Shown here: piece by piece, positions 1 through 5,464 of the stretch
Position numbering within the stretch: position 1 is the first letter of the stretch
How the letters are laid out: the number at the start of each line of letters is the position of its first letter
Origin: Gammaproteobacteria bacterium UBA6968
GTDB taxonomy: Bacteria; Pseudomonadota; Gammaproteobacteria; Pseudomonadales; Azotimanducaceae
Direction of reading: 5' to 3'
DNA length: 7,685 bases
NCBI GenBank assembly: GCA_002450255.1
Contig: DJYW01000088.1
Span: forward strand, 29,685-37,369
Notes under the pieces: model-generated
Databases searched by the model: none
The model's input: only the letters and a program-made list of their open reading frames with translations
What the model was told of the DNA's origin: nothing
Translations under genes and position numbers: made by a program

Positions 1-318
1 CGGGTAGAACTTAGCGAGCTCGACCGAGTGCGAGCGAGCACAGCAGCAAAAGACGCAGGCTTTGCCGAGGTTTATACAGTAAAAAATAAAGACGTCATTC
101 TTGGCGCAACGGTAGTAGCGCCAGAGGCGGGGGAATTACTTTCGCCAATCGTTTTGATGATGAATCGTAATTTGGGATTGGGCACGTTACGATCCGCTGT
201 GTTTAGCTATCCCACGCGCAGTGAATTTCTGAAGCGAATTGGCGACGCCTACAACCGGACTCGAATGACGCCTACTGTAGCCAGCTTGTTCAAGGCGTGG
301 TTGCGGTTAATCAGTTAG
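1..318 (+). CDS. FAD-dependent pyridine nucleotide-disulfide oxidoreductase (mercuric-reductase-like), C-terminal part
   Basis: The reading frame is open from base 1 to the TAG at 316-318, so the 5' end of the gene lies upstream of the window; the GTG at 28 is internal. The 105 visible residues match the C-terminal dimerisation domain of the glutathione reductase/mercuric reductase flavoprotein family. Visible marks are a SELDR start, a VILGATVVAPEAGELL core, a YPTRSE segment, and a YNRTRMTPTVASLFKAWLR tail. Enzymes of this family use FAD and NAD(P)H to reduce a substrate through a redox-active disulfide in the N-terminal half, which is not visible here. Two observations argue against a true mercuric reductase: the C-terminus lacks the vicinal cysteine pair of MerA, and the position of the catalytic His-Pro of glutathione reductases is Tyr-Pro. 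Such MerA-like proteins are common in proteobacteria with unknown substrate. The family is confident; the substrate is not known. Confidence 0.85.
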   Translation, partial: RVELSELDRVRASTAAKDAGFAEVYTVKNKDVILGATVVAPEAGELLSPIVLMMNRNLGLGTLRSAVFSYPTRSEFLKRIGDAYNRTRMTPTVASLFKAWLRLIS

Positions 319-327
319 GGTAGTCTG

Positions 328-381
328 GCAGGCGCTACTTTGTCTGTGGTCTTTGACAAAGTTCGCGTTCTGGGTGCCTGC
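328..381. repeat. Nested inverted repeat in the gap between the flavoprotein and the cytochrome lipoprotein
   Basis: An inner perfect 8-bp inverted repeat pairs ACTTTGTC (337-344) with GACAAAGT (355-362) around a 10-base loop. An outer 6-bp arm pairs GCAGGC (328-333) with GCCTGC (376-381). Both arms pair in the same nested order, so an RNA could fold into a two-stage stem with internal loops. It begins 9 bases after the flavoprotein stop codon and ends 30 bases before the next start. No run of T follows on either side, so it is not a standard intrinsic terminator. It may be a transcript-end or processing structure, or an operator-like site; the function is inferred only from position. Confidence 0.45.
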
Positions 382-411
382 TCTCGTACTCTCTCCAATA
401 AGTAAAATAAA

Positions 412-936
412 ATGCAAAAACTAACCAACAATATTGATTTGTTAAAGCGCACTGGCCTGCGAGTTTTGATGGCCATCTTAGGCACCTTGACCGCTCTGGT
501 CACTCTGCTGTTAGGCGGCTGTGGCGAGCCGCCGGCATCGAGCACGCCGTATGCGCCCACGGGCTCAACGTACAAACTCATGACCCGAGTGATGGAGCCC
601 GCTGCAGATAAAGTCTGGGGTTCAGCCGGTGCGATTATTACTGAGACAGAAGAAATCGATCTACAGCCTACGACTGACGAGGGCTGGGACCTGGTAATCA
701 ATGCAGCCACCGTTGTGGCGGAGTCCGGCAATCTATTGATGATGCCGGGTTATGCTGCTGATGATGAGGCATGGCAAGTCTATTCACAGGGCATGACTCA
801 GGCCGCATTAAAGGCGCGCACCGCCGCCGAAAACCAGGATGCAGACGCGCTGTTTGATGCGGGCGGCGAAATTTATAACGTCTGTCGTGCTTGCCACAAT
901 CGATACATCGTTGCAGAGGGCATGACTGATGGCTGA
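412..936 (+). CDS. Haem-binding lipoprotein, cytochrome c'-like, one C-terminal CxxCH
   Basis: This 174-residue protein appears to be exported and lipid-anchored. Residues 1-17 are positively charged (K12, R13, R17), residues 18-34 are hydrophobic, and a lipobox LGGC puts the lipidated Cys at position 37. The single haem c motif, C158-R-A-C161-H162, sits near the C-terminus inside IYNVCRACHNRY, with a mostly helical mature region before it. That layout is typical of cytochrome c' and related four-helix-bundle cytochromes, where the haem is attached near the end of the last helix. The family role would be electron transfer or small-ligand (NO or similar) binding in the periplasm; no partner is visible. 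The start at 412 lacks a clear Shine-Dalgarno sequence. An in-frame ATG at 469 would remove the charged n-region, so 412 is preferred. The last 8 bases overlap the next gene, which implies co-expression. Confidence 0.8.
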   Translation: MQKLTNNIDLLKRTGLRVLMAILGTLTALVTLLLGGCGEPPASSTPYAPTGSTYKLMTRVMEPAADKVWGSAGAIITETEEIDLQPTTDEGWDLVINAATVVAESGNLLMMPGYAADDEAWQVYSQGMTQAALKARTAAENQDADALFDAGGEIYNVCRACHNRYIVAEGMTDG

Positions 937-1489
937 TTCGCAGCTAAGCGGTCGACAGCTGATTCTTAGCGGTATCGCTGCGATGGCCGCGGCAGGTATC
1001 GCTTTCGTTGTGTTCATCCTGCCCGCGGAGTTCAACCGCGATCCAACCGGTTTGGGCGAGGCGATGGGTATCGCCGGGATGTCTGGCTACTCGGTTGGTG
1101 CATTGGCGCAAGAGGATGCGGCGTATAGCACTGATGCCGTCACCTTTGAACTCGCGCCATTTGAATCCATAGAGTACAAATACGCATTACTGGCCGGGCA
1201 AAGCATGCTCTATCAGTGGTCTGCCGAAGACCGCGTCTACTTTGATTTTCATAGTGAGGAAGCTGGCCGGGATCCTGAGGATGCGGTGACTTTTGCCATC
1301 GGCGAAACCGCTCGCGCGGATGGTACTTATGTCGCGCCGTTTGATGGCATCCACGGTTGGTTTTGGGAAAACCGCGGCAGTGCGGTGGTGGTGGTTCGAT
1401 TAGAAACTACGGGTTACTACTCGACGGCGACAACGTACGGACCTAGCGGCGCATATACCCGGCGTTTTGGCGACGAGGCTAGCCAATGA
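929..1489 (+). CDS. Membrane-anchored periplasmic protein of the 'transmembrane anchor protein' type
   Basis: The 186-residue protein has one N-terminal membrane helix (about residues 11-31), followed by a conserved-looking LPAEFNRDPTGLG segment at 31-43. A soluble region from about 65 to the end looks like an all-beta sandwich, with marks such as FELAPFESIEYKYAL, LYQWSAEDRVYFDFH and APFDGIHGWFWENRG. The charge pattern suggests the soluble part lies in the periplasm. I recognise the pattern from proteobacterial proteins annotated only as transmembrane anchor proteins, whose function is not established. The beta region recalls GOLD/emp24-like folds, which is an inference from pattern alone. 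The start overlaps the stop of the cytochrome lipoprotein gene by 8 bases, with a good Shine-Dalgarno AGAGGG at 915-920, so translation is probably coupled. The pairing suggests that the anchor and the haem lipoprotein work together at the outer face of the inner membrane. Confidence 0.75.
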   Translation: MADSQLSGRQLILSGIAAMAAAGIAFVVFILPAEFNRDPTGLGEAMGIAGMSGYSVGALAQEDAAYSTDAVTFELAPFESIEYKYALLAGQSMLYQWSAEDRVYFDFHSEEAGRDPEDAVTFAIGETARADGTYVAPFDGIHGWFWENRGSAVVVVRLETTGYYSTATTYGPSGAYTRRFGDEASQ

Positions 1490-1605
1490 TGATTCGGTTT
1501 ATTGCTGAGCTAAATCACACAGTCCGGCAGGAAGCCACCGAAACAACGCGATACGCAATAACCGAGCGCAAGATGCTGCGTGGTTTGGTCGCGGCAAGCC
1601 CCTAG
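1486..1605 (+). CDS. Possible 39-residue small protein or gene remnant (unrecognised)
   Basis: An ATG at 1486 overlaps the TGA of the anchor-protein gene (ATGA) and opens a 39-codon frame to the TAG at 1603-1605. The product begins MMIRFIAELNH, is rich in Thr, Arg and Glu, and has no membrane helix or motif I recognise. ATGA overlap is a common arrangement for translationally coupled genes, which is the main support. Against it, there is no strong Shine-Dalgarno sequence in the preceding codons, and the opposite strand has an equally plausible 56-codon frame (1680 down to 1510). It may be a true small gene, the truncated start of a lost third gene of this operon, or chance. Confidence 0.25.
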   Translation: MMIRFIAELNHTVRQEATETTRYAITERKMLRGLVAASP

Positions 1606-2019
1606 CGATTTGATATCGGATGAGTAAACTATGGCAATGGCAAAGGTATCCGCTGCGGGGTGGAGACCGGTAAAGCGCATTTATTAGTCGATGTTAAGCA
1701 TTGCGGTGTCGCTTTAAACCAAAGCCAATGCAGAGTTCGTGTGCAATCACATTCAAAAGAATCTGAGCAATCGGCCCAGCCGAAGGTGCATAGCTTTGAT
1801 AAGGCAGTGCAGTGTGCTTGTCGAATAGGGTTTGCATGCGCGGGGCTTGCTGTAGAGGCCGACTAAAAGTTCTCTAAAACTAGACTGAGTCGCACATCTA
1901 TCCCGTGCGTTCATTTGGCGTGTCGGCGCAAAACAAAAGCGCTGCTGAGTTAGTTTAGAACCGCTAAATTTCCGAATTGGATTAGAGTCCCAGAGGCGAA
2001 AGCACTAAGAGGAGTAGGC
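1606..2019. other. Gap of about 410 bp without a convincing gene
   Basis: No reading frame here is clearly coding. On the + strand a frame runs from 1624 to 1866, with a GTG at 1660 giving 68 residues. It is rich in Cys, Gln and Ser and matches nothing I know. On the - strand, two short frames lie end to end: 1837 down to 1694 (47 residues, with a hydrophobic GPIAQILLNVIAHEL core) and 1680 down to 1510 (56 residues). These could be the debris of a decayed gene or a non-coding repeat that is open in several frames by chance. The last part, about 1867-2006, presumably carries the promoter of the DUF6644-like pair, but I could not pick out a firm -35/-10 pair. No tRNA, riboswitch or terminator was recognised. 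Confidence 0.5.
2007..2014 (+). promoter_or_regulatory. Shine-Dalgarno site of the first DUF6644-like gene
   Basis: The purine-rich AAGAGGAG lies 5 bases before the ATG at 2020. It is the strongest ribosome binding site in the window and fixes the start of this gene after a long non-coding stretch. Confidence 0.7.
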
Positions 2020-2568
2020 ATGCGAGAGTTTATTTTATGGCTGGATACTCACGAGTGGAGTACCGCTATCCACGAATCGTTTTTCGTTTATCCCATCATT
2101 GAAAGTACGCACGTACTGACCCTTTGTTTATTCGTCGGCACTCTAATTATGGTGGATCTGCGTCTATTGGGCTTGGGATTGGTAAACACGCCGGTCTCAG
2201 AAGTTACTCGCAGAGTGCTGCCTTGGACATTGATTGGGGCGGTGATCATGTTTGTCACAGGCTTACTGCTGTTCTACGCGATTCCTGAGCGCACCTACCA
2301 TAGTCTCTGGTTCCGCATCAAAGTTGTCATGCTCATCGTCGCGGGTATCAACGCGCTGTATTTTCATTATCGAGTTCATCGCAATCAGTCTTTTTGGGAT
2401 AACGCGCCCAAGCCGCCGTTGAATGCGCGAGTTTCCGCAGCGGTGTCGTTGACGATGTGGGCGGGCGTGATCGTGACCGGGCGCATGATTGCCTACAACT
2501 GGTTCGATTGTGATCGCCAGCCACAACCAGAGTTTATCAACTGGGCTGCTGGCTGTGTTCTCGTTTAA
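2020..2568 (+). CDS. Four-helix integral membrane protein, DUF6644-like (first of tandem pair)
   Basis: The 182-residue protein has about four membrane helices, near residues 20-45, 64-88, 95-117 and 134-159. Recognisable family marks are an IHES segment at 17-20, YPIIESTH at 24-31, and MVDLRLLG at 44-51, with a GRMIAY segment at the end of the last helix. These match small bacterial membrane proteins grouped as DUF6644, whose function is not known. The His at 31 lies within the first membrane helix and is shared with the next gene; buried His residues of this kind can ligate haem, but that is speculation here. After helix 4 there is a roughly 25-residue tail with two Cys (in FDCDRQ and AGCVLV) that the paralogue lacks. 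The gene ends 45 bases before its paralogue, so the two are probably co-transcribed. Confidence 0.8.
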   Translation: MREFILWLDTHEWSTAIHESFFVYPIIESTHVLTLCLFVGTLIMVDLRLLGLGLVNTPVSEVTRRVLPWTLIGAVIMFVTGLLLFYAIPERTYHSLWFRIKVVMLIVAGINALYFHYRVHRNQSFWDNAPKPPLNARVSAAVSLTMWAGVIVTGRMIAYNWFDCDRQPQPEFINWAAGCVLV

Positions 2569-2613
2569 ATCAGGAACCCAGTTAGCAAACAAGAAATTCT
2601 GAGGACGTCGATT

Positions 2614-3084
2614 ATGTTTGAAGTATTTGATTGGCTTGAAATGACCTGGATTGGGCAGACCATTCGGGAATCCTTGTGGCTGTTTCCGGTTATTGAAGCA
2701 GTGCACCTGTTGGCGTTGGCAGTCCTTGGCGGGGCGGTGTTGATTGTCGACTTACGCTTGTTGGGCGTAGGCATTCAGACCAGTACCCCTGCAGAAGTAG
2801 CACAACGCGCGCAACCGATTTTGATCCTCGGCATTGTTGGTTTGCTAAGCACCGGCATTCCGCTATTTCTGTCTGAAGCGATCAAGTGTTATTACAACCA
2901 GTCTTTCTGGGTAAAGATGATTGGTTTGAGCTTGATTCTGTTGTTCACGTTTACGTGGCGTAAGCGCTATTTAAGCTCTGCCACTAGCCTTACCGTCGAG
3001 AATCTGGGCAAGATGACGGCAGCGGTTTCAATGGGCATGTGGTTCCTGGTTGCGGCGGCGGGGCGTTGGATTGGCTTTTCCTAA
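2614..3084 (+). CDS. Four-helix integral membrane protein, DUF6644-like (second of tandem pair)
   Basis: The 156-residue protein aligns without a gap to the first 51 residues of the preceding gene product. Shared positions are I17, E19, S20, P25, I27, E28, H31, L33, L35, G40, V45 and the DLRLLG block at 46-51. The close of the protein, MWFLVAAAGRWIGFS, corresponds to the MWAGVIVTGRMIAY segment of the first copy. The last 20 or so residues of that copy are missing here, and IHES is replaced by IRES (R18). About four membrane helices are visible, near 20-45, 66-88, 95-115 and 130-153. A Shine-Dalgarno GAGGA at 2601-2605 precedes the ATG at 2614. The overall identity is low enough for an old duplication. 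Two unequal copies side by side suggest a heteromeric membrane complex, which is an inference; no function is established. Confidence 0.8.
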   Translation: MFEVFDWLEMTWIGQTIRESLWLFPVIEAVHLLALAVLGGAVLIVDLRLLGVGIQTSTPAEVAQRAQPILILGIVGLLSTGIPLFLSEAIKCYYNQSFWVKMIGLSLILLFTFTWRKRYLSSATSLTVENLGKMTAAVSMGMWFLVAAAGRWIGFS

Positions 3085-3324
3085 ACGATTCGGGTGACTT
3101 ATGTTTTGGTCGGTAGCTATCTAGAGCGGTAGCGCACGATGGCCTTAGCTGCTGATGACGCTTTAGCGTCCGTCCACACGTGCGGCGCGCTCTGCTTTGG
3201 TTTACTGGCGTTTACGAGGCTGTTACGACCGTTTTGCATTTTGCCTTATGCGTTTTGTTTGCTTTAGGCAGTGCGTACGCCAGCATAGAGAATCCTTGTA
3301 ACCGGTTGTAACGGACATCGCCTC
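3085..3324. other. 240-bp intergenic region upstream of the dehydrogenase gene
   Basis: No gene is supported here. A short perfect hairpin GACGC-TTTA-GCGTC lies at 3157-3170, without a following T-run, so it is at best a weak transcript end for the membrane-protein pair. The promoter of the dehydrogenase gene should lie in the second half. A TTGCTT at 3259-3264 followed by CATAGA at 3284-3289 is only a poor sigma-70 match, with a long 19-base spacer. The stretch from 3220 to 3265 is T-rich (runs such as GTTTTGCATTTTGCC). Confidence 0.5.
3296..3314 (+). repeat. Short tandem repeat with palindromic centre in the dehydrogenase leader
   Basis: TTGTAACCGG (3296-3305) is followed directly by TTGTAACGG (3306-3314), a near-exact tandem repeat. 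The junction also forms the palindrome AACCGGTT (3300-3307). It ends 10 bases before the start codon at 3325, a position suited to a repressor operator or a translational control site. No regulator is identified, and a repeat this short can arise by chance. Confidence 0.3.
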
Positions 3325-4140
3325 ATGACTACTTTAGCACTCGCCGCATCGACGGCTCGCCGTAAAACGGCGCTTATCACCGGCGCCTCGGCGGGTTTGG
3401 GCGTCGAATTCGCTTTGCAACTGGCCGCGAAAAATATGGATTTGGTTTTGGTTGCGCGTCGAGAAAGCCGTTTACAGAGTCTTGCTGCGAGGTTACGGCA
3501 GCAGCATAACGACATTCAGGTGCTATGCATTGCCGCGGATCTGAGCGCGCCAGAAGCCCCGCAGCACATTTACGCTAAGGTGCGGCAAGCGAACATTGAG
3601 ATCGATTATCTTATAAATAATGCGGGAGCTTCCGGCCCGGAAATGCTTAAAGAGCCGCGCTGGAAAGTGCAGGAAGAATATTTGCGTTTAATGATGACCA
3701 GCGTTACCGAGCTATGTCATTTATTCGTGCCCGCCATGCAGAAGCGCAGTTTTGGGCGGGTGATTAATGTTGCATCAGTGGCGGGACGCATAGCACGAGG
3801 CGGCGACTGCCACTATGGCCCTTCGAAAGCTTATTTGGTCGCATTTTCAGAGGCGCTAGCCTTAACGGTAAGCCGGGATGGCGTCTTGGTCTCGGCATTG
3901 TGTCCCGGTTTTACCCACACCGAGTTCCATGAAGCAGGTGGTCGTCTGGCACTTAAAGAAGCCACCCCTGGATTTATTTGGTACAGCGCGGAAACGGTGG
4001 TGCGCGAGGGCTTGAAGGGACTGGAAGCAGGCAAGCGGATCGTTATCTCGGGTCGTCTATATCGTTGGCTGGACCCAATTTTGCAGTCGGTCTGGTTGCG
4101 ACCGTTGGCGTTGCTGACACAGCGCTCAGCACGCACTTAA
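3325..4140 (+). CDS. Classical short-chain dehydrogenase/reductase (SDR)
   Basis: This 271-residue cytosolic oxidoreductase has the classical SDR order. The nucleotide-binding TGASAGLG is at 19-26, RR at 45-46 after beta strand 2 (favouring NADP(H)), D72 in the AADLS strand, NNAG at 98-101, and the catalytic residues are S151, Y164 and K168 (VASVAG and YGPSKAY), with the usual 13-residue Ser-Tyr spacing. A PGF segment follows at about 193-195. The overall style fits the broad COG0300 group of short-chain dehydrogenases; substrate unknown. The normal active-site Asn on helix 4 (usually an N in xLNxxAxTEL) aligns with M123 here (LMMTSVTEL), so the proton-relay tetrad seems incomplete. The C-terminal part, RLYRWLDPILQSVWLRPLA, is amphipathic and could touch a membrane. 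The gene stands alone, 240 bp after the membrane pair and convergent with the phytase operon. The Shine-Dalgarno sequence is weak. Confidence 0.9.
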   Translation: MTTLALAASTARRKTALITGASAGLGVEFALQLAAKNMDLVLVARRESRLQSLAARLRQQHNDIQVLCIAADLSAPEAPQHIYAKVRQANIEIDYLINNAGASGPEMLKEPRWKVQEEYLRLMMTSVTELCHLFVPAMQKRSFGRVINVASVAGRIARGGDCHYGPSKAYLVAFSEALALTVSRDGVLVSALCPGFTHTEFHEAGGRLALKEATPGFIWYSAETVVREGLKGLEAGKRIVISGRLYRWLDPILQSVWLRPLALLTQRSART

Positions 4141-4359
4141 AACGCGTATTGCTGAAGGCTAACGCGCCACGCCTGTGATGGTTTAACTGCGCTTTTGTCT
4201 CGCTGGCGTTTCGGAATATTTAATGTGACAGGTCGCAGGATCGTGGCTCATCCGTTAATGGTCCCGATTTAGCAAACGCTAATCAGTTGGTTTGTTAACC
4301 ACAGCTAGAGAACCCTTAAGCGATCGCTACGAGGCAGCTCGCTGGGTCTATCTAGGCAT
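4141..4359. other. 219-bp gap between convergent genes
   Basis: The stretch separates the stops of the dehydrogenase (+) and the phytase (-), so transcription from both sides should end here. I see no GC-rich stem followed by a T-run on either strand. There is a weak 5-bp hairpin TGGTT-TGTT-AACCA around 4287-4300, and an isolated 10-bp palindrome AGCGATCGCT at 4319-4328. No gene is supported. Confidence 0.5.
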
Positions 4360-5463
4360 TTATGAAGACGGTTTGGTGACAGCGTTATTCATCGCGCTCT
4401 CAATGGATTGCCAGTCTACCAGCTTGAAATTCTGATTTTGCGGTTCGCCGTTGACGCCCTGATTGAACCCGTCCTGAACGACTAGCAGCCCGGTTGGAAA
4501 ACCAGGTAGCGCACCTGCAAAGATGGCGATGCCGTCGGTATCTGCGGTGCCATCAAGGCCCTGCGAAGGATCATCTGTTATACGGAATTTAAGGCGAGGC
4601 GCGCTAACCGAGTCGCCTTTGATTGAGTAGGCAACATAGGTGCTGTCGCCCTGACTGGAGGCGAGCAAATAGCGGTTATCACCATCGTCGTAGATATCCA
4701 GGCCTTCAACGTCCGCTGTGAGCCAGCGGTTGTCGGTTGCGGCTACCAGCGTGCGTTGGTCGCTAGCCAGATCCACTCGCCAGATGCCTTGCGCTTCTTC
4801 GCCAACATATAAGCTCCGAGTTTTAGAGTCGACCACGCAGCCTTCGGTTTGCGAGGCAAATTGCCAACTCGCGATTAACTCACCGTCCCAGCTCCACGCT
4901 TCAACGCGACCGTCTTTGTCCCCCACATAAATGGCATCGGACGCCACACATAAGCCGTAGGGTTCCGCCAAGGTCAGTGAGATTTCGCGGTCGAAAGTTA
5001 AAGTTTGTGCAACTAGGTCTGCATTGAAAATATCGATGGTGTTGTATGTGCGGTTGCTGGCAGCCAACCGAAACTGATACGGCGTGTCGCCTTTGGTTGC
5101 GTCAACATTGTTTAATCGTCCGCGATCAACCTGGGTGAGCTTGTCGCCATCCAGCGTGTATGCGACCAAGCCACGGCGTTTGTTTGTGCCAATAATCAAT
5201 GGCATGGCAGGTAATGCTGCCGCGAGGATAACTGCGTCATCGGCGGCGTCGTCGCCATCTGCTACTGGCAGGGTTTCGGCGGTGGGTGCAATAGCAATTA
5301 CATCAACGGCATTCGCTTTGTCGCTACAGCTACTACTGAGCAAAGCGACAGAGAAAAGCAGGCAGACGGTAAATACGGACTTGCCTGCTTGCCTAAATGA
5401 CGAAAGCAAGTGGTTGGTTTGCCACTTGCTTTCTACTGTTGCCGCCAATTGATCGATTAACAT
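4360..5463 (-). CDS. Secreted beta-propeller 3-phytase (probable lipoprotein)
   Basis: The protein would hydrolyse phytate (inositol hexakisphosphate) outside the cytoplasm to release phosphate, as beta-propeller phytases do with calcium. With the start at 5463 it has 367 residues, close to family length. Family blocks appear in order: LIIGTNKRRG (90-99), ASNR (135-138), EPYGLC (167-172), DKDGRV (182-187), QTEGCVVD (205-212), YVGEEAQGIW (219-228), ADVEGLDIY (250-258), ASSQGDSTY (268-276), GTADTDGI (305-312) and VVQDGFN (328-334). The Lys, Arg, Tyr, Glu and Asp residues these blocks normally contribute to phosphate and calcium binding are present. A hydrophobic stretch at 30-42 before C46 looks like a lipoprotein signal, but with the atypical lipobox SSSC and a long 29-residue n-region. 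The family's early DDPAIW block is degenerate (DDAVIL). The start follows the receptor stop by one base (TAAGATG), so translation is probably coupled; an ATG at 5511 would overlap the receptor and is less likely. Confidence 0.88.
   Translation of the reverse strand: MLIDQLAATVESKWQTNHLLSSFRQAGKSVFTVCLLFSVALLSSSCSDKANAVDVIAIAPTAETLPVADGDDAADDAVILAAALPAMPLIIGTNKRRGLVAYTLDGDKLTQVDRGRLNNVDATKGDTPYQFRLAASNRTYNTIDIFNADLVAQTLTFDREISLTLAEPYGLCVASDAIYVGDKDGRVEAWSWDGELIASWQFASQTEGCVVDSKTRSLYVGEEAQGIWRVDLASDQRTLVAATDNRWLTADVEGLDIYDDGDNRYLLASSQGDSTYVAYSIKGDSVSAPRLKFRITDDPSQGLDGTADTDGIAIFAGALPGFPTGLLVVQDGFNQGVNGEPQNQNFKLVDWQSIESAMNNAVTKPSS
5402..5433. repeat. Perfect 12-bp inverted repeat inside the start of the phytase gene
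   Basis: GAAAGCAAGTGG (5402-5413) and CCACTTGCTTTC (5422-5433) are perfect complements around the 8-base loop 5414-5421. In the phytase mRNA the hairpin starts 30 bases after the start codon and covers codons 11-20 and part of 21, in the long n-region before the signal core. There is no T-run after it, so it is not a plain terminator. It may slow or gate translation between the receptor and phytase reading frames, protect a processed mRNA end, or be a small palindromic insertion. The structure is directly visible; its role is inferred. Confidence 0.7.
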
Positions 5464-5464
5464 C

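Noticed and set aside
1..318. Call as true mercuric reductase (merA)
   Set aside because: The C-terminus lacks the vicinal Cys pair and no other mer gene is nearby; only the broader flavoprotein family is supported.
315..381. Integron attC site suggested by GTTAGGG near the nested inverted repeat
   Set aside because: The 7-base core does not fit the GTTRRRY rule, there is no matching partner core, and there are no cassette-like neighbours.
315..731. 138-codon - strand frame opposite the cytochrome lipoprotein
   Set aside because: It lies antisense to a gene with a clear lipobox and haem motif, and its product is low-complexity with no recognisable motif.
1660..1866. 68-codon + strand frame in the intergenic region
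   Set aside because: It starts with GTG without a Shine-Dalgarno sequence, has no recognised motif or membrane segment, and is Cys/Gln/Ser-rich in an unusual way. Competing frames on the other strand are as plausible.
2263..2706. 147-codon - strand frame across the two membrane-protein genes
   Set aside because: It is antisense to both DUF6644-like genes and spans their gap; the sense frames have clear helices and family motifs.
3157..3170. GACGC-TTTA-GCGTC hairpin as an intrinsic terminator
   Set aside because: The stem is only 5 bp and no T-run follows on either strand.
4319..4328. Palindrome AGCGATCGCT, containing the cyanobacterial HIP1 octamer
   Set aside because: A single copy carries no taxonomic weight, and the gene content fits a proteobacterium, not a cyanobacterium.
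5084..5452. 122-codon + strand frame opposite the phytase start
   Set aside because: It is antisense to the phytase, has no family resemblance, and is Ser/Ala-rich as expected of a shadow frame.
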